Notes under the pieces: generated by a model
Told to the model about the DNA's origin: nothing
Database searches by the model: none
The model's input: only the letters and a program-made list of their open reading frames with translations
Origin: an uncultured Eubacteriales bacterium
GTDB taxonomy: Bacteria; Bacillota; Clostridia; Christensenellales; CAG-138
DNA: 63,594 bases
Assembly: GCA_902802575.1 (NCBI GenBank)
Contig: CADCMN010000002.1
Coordinates: forward strand, 1-63,594
Direction of reading: 5' to 3'
Made by a program: the position numbers and the translations under genes
Shown here: positions 16,216-24,225 of the stretch, in pieces
How the letters are laid out: every line of letters begins with the position of its first letter
Numbering within the stretch: position 1 is the first letter of the stretch

Positions 16216-19158
16216 CTATGCCGCCGGCGTGTACTTTGCCACCAGCTCGTCGATATAGCTCTTGTCGAGATCGAAGTATTTGCGCAGATTCTCCAGAGCA
16301 TATGTTGGTCTGTTCTTCATCCACTCCTCGACGGCGTCAACATTTTTCAGCCATGCGTCATAGGAGGAGGGCTTGCCCCAGCGGGCGATATGCCGCGGCA
16401 TCTCGGAGGCCATCTCATCCCGGAGTTCATGGAGGATGCGGACAGCCCGTTCCGGCGCGAAGGTGGTCACCGTCAGTTCCACATACCGCTCGATGAAGCG
16501 TGTGCGCCATGCCGGGTTCTTAACCAACGCGACAGGTATATGAGTGAACACCCGGGAAGTGGCTGTGGGCGTTCCCTCTTTATTGAAGAAGTTTCGGATG
16601 ATGCTGCGCTTGACAGACCCGCTGTTGAGGCCCATGCCATAATCGAAATCGTAGAAGATAGCCCGCCAGCGAATGGTATTGTCCTTGGTATGCCAATATT
16701 TCTGATTGGCCATATCGCTGTTGCACAGGTAGGTCGAGCAGACAAGATAATCGATGAAATAGTCGGGGTCCACCCATTTTTCAAATTCTTCAAAGACCGA
16801 ATCCTTGGCCATGTTTTTGGTCTTGGCGTATTCGATGACCCGCTTCCAGTCGGTGTTGCTGCCCTTCACCGTCACCGTGTTAAAACGAATGATCTCAACA
16901 TCATCCTTGTTGATGTCGTAATATTTCTCCAGAAAGTCGTCGTTCTGATCTTCATTGAGATCATACAGGCCATAATACTTGCCGTTGATATACACCGCCA
17001 CCGGACGAGTGGCCGCCACATCAATGTTCAGCCCGAGGCACAGGCGGCTGGCATAGGAATCCCGGATGCGGGCTTGCGCGATATCCTGTCCGGAGTTGCG
17101 GATATTGAGAGAGGAATATTCCTCCCAGCCGTACTCCTTGAAGAAGGGATAGGTGACGCTGCTGACGCCGTATTTGCCGCGCAAATGGATGGACAGCGCC
17201 GCCTGGGCATAGCCCAGGGTCCCCGCTCCTTTGGTCTTGAAATCCGCCGGAAATTCCGTGGATAGCTTGCCGCCCTCGTAATAGCTGAAATAGCCCTTGC
17301 GCTGCTTCTTGCTCTTTGATTCCTTGGACCGCCCCGTCCAAAGCGCCTCCCGATCCTTGGGCGCGAAGGAGAGGCAGATCACCGGCAATTCGTGGGGCTT
17401 CTCAAAGAGGAAGGTGTAGGTGACGATCTCGCTGTTGAGGAGTCCGTCCGCCTGCGCAAAGGCCCGAACGACCGTGTTCTTGGAGATCGTGATGGGCTCC
17501 GTGTAGATGTGTGAGGTAGCTGTGGGTTCGCTGCCGTCGGTGGTATAGCGGATCAAAGCGTTGTCCTGGGTGGACAGCGTCAGCAGGAAGGCGTCGGTCT
17601 GGTACAAACCCGTTTCGGAGAATACGGGCGCCTTCGCGTAGCCCGGAGCGTATTGGCTGCTGTTTCGCTGCCCCTTGGTGGTCTTCTGGAAAAAGACCCG
17701 GGCGATGGCGCCGTTTCCTTCCACGCGCCCGGAGCTGATGTTGGGCTCCAGCACGCCTGTGGCGTACTCATCCCTCAGATGGCCCGATCCGTCCACCAGA
17801 TACAGCGTCTCTCCGCCCATGGACAGGCCGAATGTGCCGACGCCCGCCTTTTGACGCGTGCTGTGAGAGGTGGTCTCGAACACGGCGTATCCCCCGGGAG
17901 CTATGGTGCCGGACAGGTCGATGGCCTTCTCCCCTTCCCTGTCCTTTCTGAGCTGCCATCCCGTCAAGGATACGCTTTCCTTGCCGGCGTTGTATAGCTC
18001 GATCCAATCGTTGTTGCCTGCCCCAGCATAGGCGCAGACCTCGCTGATAAAGACGCCGGTATAGTCGTAGCACCCCTCATCGGAAGCGGTATAGGAAGCC
18101 GGTCCGTTCTCCCGCCCGGGGGTCGGGCAAAGATAGTATTCTCCGTTCGCACCCACGGACACATCCGGCCGCAGTTTTTCAGGCAGGGAGAACACGGAAT
18201 AGGCCAAAGCGTCGGCGTCATAGAGCACTACCTGCTCCCGGCGATTCACGGAAAAATCCGCCTGCAGCAGCCCGTCCGTCCGAGCTTGGCCGTCGCCACC
18301 CAACAGGATGAGGAGATACCCGTCGACCGGGATCGTCACATCCGGGAACGGCCATTTCTCCAATTTGTCCGTGCTGTCCGAGAGGAACCAGTTTTTCAGA
18401 GAAACGCTGTTTTCGGTGTCGTTGTGCAGCTCTATAAAGTCGCTGTAGCCCCCGTCGGGCGTCACGGATGCATATCGTCCGTCGATGAGCAGCTCAGACA
18501 CGGCGACGCCCAGCGTCTGCGTCCGGACGGGTTCCAGGCTTTCAAAGATCCTTTCGTTCGCCCGGCCCGGGGTCGGTTCCGTGCAATACCCCCAGGCTCC
18601 GTCCAGAAAGGCCCAGCTGATATCGTCGTCCAGGGGCGGCACCGCCACTTGGCAGATCTCCCGCTGGTCTATGCTGAAGATGCAGAGCGTTTCACCTCTG
18701 CGTGCGATGCCCATGGGGATGGAGGGATGATCCGTCTTCTCACAGCAGCAGATCGCCAGATACTGGCCCGGAGCCAATGTCGCCTGGGGCAGAGGATGCT
18801 TGTCAGGCTTCTCGGGATCGTTTGTCAGGTAGAGCCGCCCAAGATCCACGACGTCGTCGCCTGCGTTATAGAGCTCGAACCAATCCGCCGACTCACAGCC
18901 GGCATAGGCTCCCGCTGTATTCCCGGCGGATCTGATTTCTGTGAAGAGCAGCTGCATCCCTTCCGAGAATGCATTCTGCGGTTCGTCATTGGTCCCATGC
19001 TCCATAGAAAGTGCGGATGTGGGAGAGGGCACCCGTTCATGGCTTTCCGGCTCGACCATGGGCGTCGTGCAGCCGCCCGACAGGATGAGCAGCAGAAGCA
19101 GCCAGGTTATTCCATTTTTCAGAGTCCCTCGCAAAGTCCTCTCATTCTCCTTCTTCAT
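16216..19158 (-). CDS. CotH-kinase lipoprotein with three lamin-tail domains
   Basis: A 980-residue exported lipoprotein. The signal peptide ends in the lipobox LSGGC (Cys30). Three lamin-tail-like repeats follow (about 67-200, 220-350 and 365-500; each has a DWFELYN/DFIELHN/DWIELYN core). A chitobiase C-terminal-like strand region comes next (about 515-590, IRYTTDGSEPT). A CotH kinase-like domain completes it (about 595-900, with INGKYYGLYDLNEDQ and FYDFDYGMG). CotH enzymes phosphorylate spore-coat proteins in Bacillus, but surface lipoproteins with lamin tails are widespread in anaerobes. The ATG has no good ribosome site and lies about 15 bases after a TATACT box. Confidence 0.88.
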   Translation of the reverse strand: MKKENERTLRGTLKNGITWLLLLLILSGGCTTPMVEPESHERVPSPTSALSMEHGTNDEPQNAFSEGMQLLFTEIRSAGNTAGAYAGCESADWFELYNAGDDVVDLGRLYLTNDPEKPDKHPLPQATLAPGQYLAICCCEKTDHPSIPMGIARRGETLCIFSIDQREICQVAVPPLDDDISWAFLDGAWGYCTEPTPGRANERIFESLEPVRTQTLGVAVSELLIDGRYASVTPDGGYSDFIELHNDTENSVSLKNWFLSDSTDKLEKWPFPDVTIPVDGYLLILLGGDGQARTDGLLQADFSVNRREQVVLYDADALAYSVFSLPEKLRPDVSVGANGEYYLCPTPGRENGPASYTASDEGCYDYTGVFISEVCAYAGAGNNDWIELYNAGKESVSLTGWQLRKDREGEKAIDLSGTIAPGGYAVFETTSHSTRQKAGVGTFGLSMGGETLYLVDGSGHLRDEYATGVLEPNISSGRVEGNGAIARVFFQKTTKGQRNSSQYAPGYAKAPVFSETGLYQTDAFLLTLSTQDNALIRYTTDGSEPTATSHIYTEPITISKNTVVRAFAQADGLLNSEIVTYTFLFEKPHELPVICLSFAPKDREALWTGRSKESKSKKQRKGYFSYYEGGKLSTEFPADFKTKGAGTLGYAQAALSIHLRGKYGVSSVTYPFFKEYGWEEYSSLNIRNSGQDIAQARIRDSYASRLCLGLNIDVAATRPVAVYINGKYYGLYDLNEDQNDDFLEKYYDINKDDVEIIRFNTVTVKGSNTDWKRVIEYAKTKNMAKDSVFEEFEKWVDPDYFIDYLVCSTYLCNSDMANQKYWHTKDNTIRWRAIFYDFDYGMGLNSGSVKRSIIRNFFNKEGTPTATSRVFTHIPVALVKNPAWRTRFIERYVELTVTTFAPERAVRILHELRDEMASEMPRHIARWGKPSSYDAWLKNVDAVEEWMKNRPTYALENLRKYFDLDKSYIDELVAKYTPAA

Positions 19159-19173
19159 ATAGGCTTAGAAATA

Positions 19174-19202
19174 AGTATACCAAATCCTTTCGCATTTAAC
19201 AA
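19174..19202 (-). promoter_or_regulatory. Promoter of the CotH lipoprotein gene
   Basis: Read leftward: TTGTTA (19202-19197), a 17-base spacer, and TATACT (19179-19174). Only about 15 bases separate the -10 box from the start codon, so the 5' leader would be about 9 bases. Confidence 0.5.
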
Positions 19203-19215
19203 CTGCTGTCTGGGT

Positions 19216-19632
19216 CTATTCAGCGACGATCCGCGCCAGCACGGCAAACAGCTCCGTATGGTCGGTATAGGGATGGAGGATGAAGCGACAATCTCCCGCC
19301 AACATGGCGGACAACCGGCTGCGGCTGAGATCATAGAAGATATGGACAGGCTTTTCCATGTCCCTGGCGCGCCCGAGCTCATAGCCAACGCCGTGAGACG
19401 GGGTGGTGCACTCGGCCACCACCAGATCGCATTGCGTCAGCCAAGCCATGTCTCGGTTGAAAATCTCCTCTTCGGTCATGGTCCTCTCCCCCTCCGCCTG
19501 CAGGGACTCGAGACCCACATGCTCCGTCAGGACCCGACATCCATGATTCTCTAAAAAGGAGATCATCTCCGCGTACAGGGCGGCGTCCTGACGTCCGCCT
19601 CGGATAGATCCGGCAAAATAGACCTTCTTCAT
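19216..19632 (-). CDS. DNPH1/RCL-like nucleoside 5'-phosphate N-hydrolase
   Basis: A 138-residue protein of the nucleoside 2-deoxyribosyltransferase fold. The opening YFAGSIRGGR and the central ECTTPSHGVGYELGRA are characteristic of the RCL/DNPH1 group, which cleaves the N-glycosidic bond of deoxynucleoside 5'-monophosphates; the Glu of GYELG is the expected nucleophile. Length fits the group. A GAGG site precedes the ATG. It lies 11 bases after the YgjP-type gene and is probably co-transcribed with it. The deoxyribose-phosphate it would release can be used by DeoC at 37502, though the genes are far apart. Confidence 0.85.
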   Translation of the reverse strand: MKKVYFAGSIRGGRQDAALYAEMISFLENHGCRVLTEHVGLESLQAEGERTMTEEEIFNRDMAWLTQCDLVVAECTTPSHGVGYELGRARDMEKPVHIFYDLSRSRLSAMLAGDCRFILHPYTDHTELFAVLARIVAE

Positions 19633-19643
19633 TTCTATGCCTC

Positions 19644-20168
19644 CTAAATGCCTTTGAGAAGCCGTATCCTGTCCCTATAATCGGGCAGTACGCTTTCGAT
19701 GAACCTGTAGAACGCCCGGCTATGATCCTTATAGCGGATATGGGCCAGCTCGTGAACCACCACATAGTCGATAGCCGCTTCGGGATAGGCCATGAGCCGC
19801 CAGGAGAAGGAAAGCCGATCCTTCCCGGAGCAGCTGCCGAAGCGGGTTTTGGCGGAAGTGACGGTGAGGCCCGTGGGACATACTCCCATACGCCGGGCAT
19901 ACTGCTGGATCTTCCCGGGCAGGATGGCCTTCGCCCGCTTCACGTAGAGGGCCTTATCCTCTTCCCGGATCTGCGGCAGCTTTTCCTGTCGTCTGGCCTG
20001 GCGGGAGATGGCGCGCTCGATCCAGTCCCGCCGCTCCTGGACAAAGGCTTCTATGCGCCATTTTTGCGTAAAGTGGGGAACGCGCACCAGAACGATACCG
20101 GAGGCGTCCACCTCCACGCTCATGGTTCTCCGATCGGAACGTATAAGTTCATACCTGATCTTTTCCAT
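19644..20168 (-). CDS. YgjP-type zinc metallopeptidase domain protein
   Basis: A 174-residue protein with the zinc motif VVHELAHIRYKDHSRAFY (HExxH plus a third His 5 residues on), typical of the YgjP/DUF45 family. The upstream ...KTRFGSCSGKDRLSFSWRLM segment is also a family signature. The start is MEKIRYELI at 20168. No Shine-Dalgarno sequence precedes it, and a TATACT box ends 10 bases upstream, so the mRNA leader would be 2-4 bases. Cellular role of the family is unknown; some members sit with restriction or repair genes. It precedes the DNPH1-like gene. Confidence 0.88.
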   Translation of the reverse strand: MEKIRYELIRSDRRTMSVEVDASGIVLVRVPHFTQKWRIEAFVQERRDWIERAISRQARRQEKLPQIREEDKALYVKRAKAILPGKIQQYARRMGVCPTGLTVTSAKTRFGSCSGKDRLSFSWRLMAYPEAAIDYVVVHELAHIRYKDHSRAFYRFIESVLPDYRDRIRLLKGI

Positions 20169-20178
20169 AATTAGATGT

Positions 20179-20207
20179 AGTATATCACAGTTTGTTCCCC
20201 ATCGCAA
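20179..20207 (-). promoter_or_regulatory. Promoter of YgjP-DNPH1 operon, nearly leaderless
   Basis: Read leftward: TTGCGA (20207-20202), a 17-base spacer, and TATACT (20184-20179), 10 bases before the ATG at 20168. Confidence 0.6.
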
Positions 20208-20209
20208 TC

Positions 20210-20238
20210 TGGACAAACATCTTTTGGCCGGTTACAAT
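20210..20238 (+). promoter_or_regulatory. Promoter of the HAD hydrolase gene
   Basis: TGGACA (20210-20215), a 17-base spacer, and TACAAT (20233-20238). It sits back to back with the YgjP promoter. Confidence 0.55.
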
Positions 20239-20263
20239 ATGCGTGTAGAGAAGGAGGCGTGCC

Positions 20264-20902
20264 ATGAAAATGAAACGGGATGCCATTCTGTTCGATCTGG
20301 ACGGAACGCTGTGGGATTCGTCTCACGAAGTGTTGTTGTGCTGGAACCGGGTGCTGAAGCCTCTTGGACGAACCATCACCGAGGCGGAGATGTCCCGGCT
20401 GATGGGTCTCACGCCACGAGAGATCGGCGACGTTCAGTTTCCCGATCTTCCGCCGAAGGAGCGATACGCCCTCACCGATTGCTGCTTATCGTCGGAGCCG
20501 CCCTATCTGTATGAACGGGGCGCTCAGCTCTATCCCAAGGTGCGGGAAACCCTGGTGCGGCTGAAAAAGCGGTATTTTCTCGGCCTGGTCAGCAACTGCA
20601 CGGAGGACTATGCCCAGGCGTTCTTCCACGCACACGGCCTTTCATCCCTTTTCGACGACTATGAGACGGCCGGACGGACCGGTCTCGACAAGGGCAGGAA
20701 CATCACCATGCTGCTGCAGCGCCATCGTATCGAACGAGCTGTCTATGTGGGCGATACGGGCAAGGACATGTCTGCGGCCCAGGCCGCCAAAATCCCCTTT
20801 GTCTATGCCGGCTGGGGATTTGGCGACGTGAAGGACGCTCGATCCATGGCGAACTCCTTTTCCGAGCTGGAATCGACAATATCCTCCGTCATGGACGGCT
20901 GA
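20264..20902 (+). CDS. HAD-superfamily hydrolase, phosphoglycolate phosphatase-like
   Basis: A 212-residue HAD phosphatase. Motif I is ILFDLDGTLWDS near residues 7-18, motif II is LVSNCTE, and motif IV is YVGDTGKDMSAAQAA. The four-helix cap between motifs I and II and the GWGFGD ending match the Gph/PGP subgroup, which acts on small phosphorylated metabolites. GAAGGAGG precedes the ATG. The 3' end overlaps the converging CHAP-like gene by 100 bases, and the coding sense of both frames continues to their stops, so the overlap seems real. Confidence 0.88.
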   Translation: MKMKRDAILFDLDGTLWDSSHEVLLCWNRVLKPLGRTITEAEMSRLMGLTPREIGDVQFPDLPPKERYALTDCCLSSEPPYLYERGAQLYPKVRETLVRLKKRYFLGLVSNCTEDYAQAFFHAHGLSSLFDDYETAGRTGLDKGRNITMLLQRHRIERAVYVGDTGKDMSAAQAAKIPFVYAGWGFGDVKDARSMANSFSELESTISSVMDG

Positions 20903-21606
20903 AGCTCTTTCCTTTTCTTCTCAAAGTGGATCACTCCGTCCAGCTTGTATCTTGCATACTGCTCCGCAAAGTCGTTCAGGGAACACACGATGGGTTCCCC
21001 TTCCTGATATTTCACGCTGCTGATGGTCCGATCTGAGCTTTCGGAATAATAGACGTAGCCGTCGCGAATGCCATGGATGAACAGTACGTGACCATATTTT
21101 TTCCCTGCTTTGCTGACGCCCTTTTGGAAGCCCACCAGAATATTGACGGCTCCCGGATCCTGGCTCGTGATGGCCGTCAGCGCCTCCAGCAAAGTATACC
21201 TCTTGGCATTGTACGCCGTGACGGCATACCCTCCGGACGTGCAGGCCATATTCCGATAGACATCGAAGGTGTTCTTGCCATTGGCGCCAAGATAGGAGGT
21301 GTTGATGCCCAATACCACCAGCTGATTTGCCACATAGGCTCCGCAGTATCCCTTGAAGGAGCGACGGCGGGAGCGCTTTTTCGCCGCAATGTATGTGCTC
21401 TGTATCTGCTTATACAGCCTTTCATCATAGTTGTTTTTTGGGGCGGCGGGCGCGTTCTCCCGCTCCTGATCCACCGTTGAGGAAGCCTTCTCGATCATGT
21501 CCCGGGAGGCGCCGTCACCGGTTTCCCCGTCCGCAAAAGTCCGGCCGGAGGGCAGCAAAAACAGCAGCAGAAGAAGGAGCGCCACAGCTTTTTGCAAACG
21601 CTTCAT
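20803..21606 (-). CDS. Secreted CHAP/amidase-like protein
   Basis: A 267-residue exported protein with a signal peptide (KRLQKAVALLLLLLFLLPSG...FA). The body contains GYCGAYVANQLVVLGI (candidate catalytic Cys) and, about 100 residues later, KYGHVLFIHGI (candidate catalytic His). That order and spacing fit CHAP or NlpC/P60-like cysteine amidases, so a cell-wall or peptide-bond target outside the cell is likely. I could not assign the exact family. GGAGG precedes the ATG at 21606. The last 100 bases overlap the HAD gene tail-to-tail. Confidence 0.75.
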   Translation of the reverse strand: MKRLQKAVALLLLLLFLLPSGRTFADGETGDGASRDMIEKASSTVDQERENAPAAPKNNYDERLYKQIQSTYIAAKKRSRRRSFKGYCGAYVANQLVVLGINTSYLGANGKNTFDVYRNMACTSGGYAVTAYNAKRYTLLEALTAITSQDPGAVNILVGFQKGVSKAGKKYGHVLFIHGIRDGYVYYSESSDRTISSVKYQEGEPIVCSLNDFAEQYARYKLDGVIHFEKKRKELQPSMTEDIVDSSSEKEFAMDRASFTSPNPQPA

Positions 21607-21776
21607 GGGGTATACCTCCGGCTCCGTTTTTTTGCATCCTATCATACCGATTCATTTTTTTCAGTGTTTTCGATGTTTGTTTATATTCTGTTTCAAAAAA
21701 ATCTGATTGTTCATTTTTTGGCAATAAAATGTCCAGTTTTTCGTCATTTTTTGGTCATAGCCCCTTCATACCACCC

Positions 21777-21805
21777 TTGTCAGCGAAGGGAAAAGATGGT
21801 ATGAT
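21777..21805 (+). promoter_or_regulatory. Sigma-A-type promoter of the ornithine operon
   Basis: TTGTCA (21777-21782), exactly 17 bases, and TATGAT (21800-21805). The predicted leader before argF is about 48 bases, with no obvious attenuator. Confidence 0.6.
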
Positions 21806-21859
21806 GTATTGCATATCATGGACAAATATGAATATCGCATAAAAAGGAGAAATCAAAAC

Positions 21860-22855
21860 ATGTCAGTCGATCTGAAAGGCCGTTCCTTCCTGACCATCAT
21901 GGACTTCACCCCTGAGGAGATCCGCTATATGCTGGATCTTGCCAAAGCACTCAAAGCTAAAAAGAAAGCCGGCATCAAAGGCGACACTCTCACCGGCAAG
22001 AACATCGTTCTGCTTTTTGAAAAAACCTCCACCCGCACCCGCTGCGCCTTTGAGGTGGCGGCTATGGACGAGGGCGCCGGCGTCACGTTCCTGGATTCCA
22101 AGTCCTCCCAGATGGGTAAGAAGGAGTCCCTGGCCGACACCGCCAAGGTTTTGGGCCGGATGTTCGACGGCATCGAGTACCGTGGCTTCGACCAGAAGGT
22201 GGTGGAGGATCTGAAGAAATATTCCGGCGTCCCCGTGTACAACGGGCTCACCGACGTGGACCATCCCACCCAGGCTCTGGCCGATATCCTCACACTGGAG
22301 GAAAATGTGGATAAGCCCTTGAACCGGTGCAAACTGGTGTTCTGCGGCGACACAAGGAACAACGTGGCCTACTGCCTCATGTACATCTGCTCCAAGCTGG
22401 GCATCCACTACTGCGGCTACGGCCCCAAGGAGCTCTACCCCGCCCCCGAGGTCATGGCACGCTGTGAGGAGGCCGCCAAGGAGAGCGGCGCCGTCATCGA
22501 AGTGAGCGACGATCCCGCCATCGTGGAGGGTGCTGACGCTCTCTATACCGACATCTGGGCCTCCATGGGCGAGGAGGCGCTGATCCCCCAGCGGGTGAAG
22601 CTCCTTACCCCCTTCAAGGTCACCAAAGAGCTCATGGAGCGCACCGGCAACAAAAAGTGCCTCTTCCTCCACTGCCTCCCCTCCTTCCACGACTTCAACA
22701 CCACCATGGCCAGCGAACAGCTGAAGTTGGGCTACGACATCCGTGAAGTCACGGACGACGTGTTCCTGTCCGAGAACAGCAAGGTCTTCGACGAGGCCGA
22801 AAACCGGCTCCACACCATCAAGGCCGTGCTGGTGGCCACCCTGGGCAACCTCTAA
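21860..22855 (+). CDS. argF: Ornithine carbamoyltransferase
   Basis: A 331-residue enzyme with the full set of family motifs: STRTR (57-61, carbamoyl phosphate), DHPTQ (substrate side) and FLHCLPSFHD near the C-terminus. The start MSVDLKGRS at 21860 has AAGGAG 10 bases upstream. Ornithine carbamoyltransferase interconverts citrulline plus phosphate with ornithine plus carbamoyl phosphate. As first gene of an ornithine-degrading operon, 12 bases before ord, it most likely works in the catabolic (arcB-like) direction, feeding ornithine from citrulline. That direction is inferred from context; sequence alone does not separate ArgF from ArcB. Confidence 0.93.
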   Translation: MSVDLKGRSFLTIMDFTPEEIRYMLDLAKALKAKKKAGIKGDTLTGKNIVLLFEKTSTRTRCAFEVAAMDEGAGVTFLDSKSSQMGKKESLADTAKVLGRMFDGIEYRGFDQKVVEDLKKYSGVPVYNGLTDVDHPTQALADILTLEENVDKPLNRCKLVFCGDTRNNVAYCLMYICSKLGIHYCGYGPKELYPAPEVMARCEEAAKESGAVIEVSDDPAIVEGADALYTDIWASMGEEALIPQRVKLLTPFKVTKELMERTGNKKCLFLHCLPSFHDFNTTMASEQLKLGYDIREVTDDVFLSENSKVFDEAENRLHTIKAVLVATLGNL

Positions 22856-22867
22856 AAGGAGAACGAT

Positions 22868-23920
22868 ATGCGGAACGTGAATGTAGCCCTGTGGGGCTTT
22901 GGGGCCATGGCCAGCGGCATCGCCCGGGTGCTGCTCGACAAGGAAGGCGTCAACGTCATCGGCGCCTGCGACATCGACCCCAGGAAGATCGGCAAGAGCA
23001 TCTATGAGCTGCTGGGTGTGGAGCAGAGCGACAGGCCCGACGCCTTTGTCACCGACGACATCGCCACCCTGGTTCAGAAGGACAAGTGCGACATCTGCGT
23101 CATCGCCACGGATTCCTTTACCAAGAAGGTGTATCCCAAGGTCTGCTACGCCGTGGAGCGTGGCGTCAACGTCATTACCACCGCCGAAGAGATGAGCTAT
23201 CCCATGGCCCAGGACCCGGAGCTTTCCGAAGCCATGGATATCCTGGCCAAGACCCACGGCGTCTCCATCCTTGGCACGGGCATCAACCCGGGTCTGATGA
23301 TGGATCTGCTTGCCGTGGTCCTCTCCGGCTGCATGACCCACCTCGATAAGGTCACCTGCAAGCGGGTCAACTCCCTCTCCCCCTTCGGCGAGCTGGTCAT
23401 GGAGGAGCAGGGCATCGGCCTCACGGTGGACGAGTTCAATAAGCGGGTCGCTGACGGCACCATGGCCGGACACGTGGGCTTCGCCCAATCCGTGGGCATG
23501 ATCGCCGAGGCCGTGGGCTGGAAGGTGGACAAGTTCGAACAGCAGATGTCTCCCATCGTTACCGACGTGGACCGGCAGGCGCCCCACGGGTTTGCCAAGG
23601 CCGGAGACGTGGCCGGCGTGAACATGACCGGCCAGGGGTATGTGGACGGCGAGGTGAAGATCGACATGATCCATCCCCAGCAGATCGAGCCCCAGCTGGG
23701 CGGCGTTCAGACCGGGGACTACATCGTGCTGGAAGGCTCCCCCGCGGTGCACATGGCCAACACCCCCGAGGTGGACGGCGGCATCGGCACCATCGGCATG
23801 ACCGTGAACATGCTGCCCTTCGTGGTGGCGGCGAAACCGGGCCTGCACACCATGCTGACCATGCCCGTGCCCCGGTGCGTCATGGGCAACTTTGCCAAGA
23901 TCGCCTTCGAGGAGGAATGA
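22868..23920 (+). CDS. ord: 2,4-diaminopentanoate dehydrogenase
   Basis: A 350-residue NAD(P)-dependent dehydrogenase with an N-terminal Rossmann motif (VALWGFGAMASGIARVLL) and a DapB-like C-terminal domain. It oxidatively deaminates (2R,4S)-2,4-diaminopentanoate to 2-amino-4-oxopentanoate in the clostridial ornithine pathway. Assignment rests on overall similarity to Ord and on its position directly before ortA and ortB. AAAGGAG precedes the ATG. Its stop overlaps the possible early start of ortA. Confidence 0.93.
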   Translation: MRNVNVALWGFGAMASGIARVLLDKEGVNVIGACDIDPRKIGKSIYELLGVEQSDRPDAFVTDDIATLVQKDKCDICVIATDSFTKKVYPKVCYAVERGVNVITTAEEMSYPMAQDPELSEAMDILAKTHGVSILGTGINPGLMMDLLAVVLSGCMTHLDKVTCKRVNSLSPFGELVMEEQGIGLTVDEFNKRVADGTMAGHVGFAQSVGMIAEAVGWKVDKFEQQMSPIVTDVDRQAPHGFAKAGDVAGVNMTGQGYVDGEVKIDMIHPQQIEPQLGGVQTGDYIVLEGSPAVHMANTPEVDGGIGTIGMTVNMLPFVVAAKPGLHTMLTMPVPRCVMGNFAKIAFEEE

Positions 23921-23922
23921 AG

Positions 23923-24225
23923 ATGGCCAAGCAAGGAGATTGGGTGCGCATCCATCGGGTGATCCTGCCCGCCGAGGCACGGACCGCCAATCTGCCTGAC
24001 GACACCAGGAAGGTGCCCTTCGAGATGTGGGTCAAGGGCCGTCTGCTCGAGGACGGCGAGATCGGCGACGAGGTCAGGATCAAGACCGTGTCCGGCCGGG
24101 AGGAGCATGGGACCCTCATCGAGGTGAACCCCCAGTTTGACGTGAACTTCGGCAGCTTTGTGCCGGAAGTTTTGGAGATGGACGTGCGTCTGCGCACGGC
24201 GCTCTTTGGAAAGGAGGCGGAATAA
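23923..24225 (+). CDS. ortA: 2-amino-4-oxopentanoate thiolase subunit OrtA
   Basis: A 100-residue small subunit (MAKQGDWVRIHRVILPAEARA-type opening) matching OrtA, which with OrtB cleaves 2-amino-4-oxopentanoate with CoA to alanine and acetyl-CoA. Two ATGs are available: 23917, overlapping the ord stop, and 23923. The second is preferred because the GGAGGA of the ord 3' end is at a proper distance from it. It is followed without any gap by ortB. Confidence 0.9.
   Translation: MAKQGDWVRIHRVILPAEARTANLPDDTRKVPFEMWVKGRLLEDGEIGDEVRIKTVSGREEHGTLIEVNPQFDVNFGSFVPEVLEMDVRLRTALFGKEAE

Noticed and set aside
21863..23980. A 705-codon open frame on the minus strand
   Set aside because: It is antisense to argF and ord, which have clear family motifs and ribosome sites.
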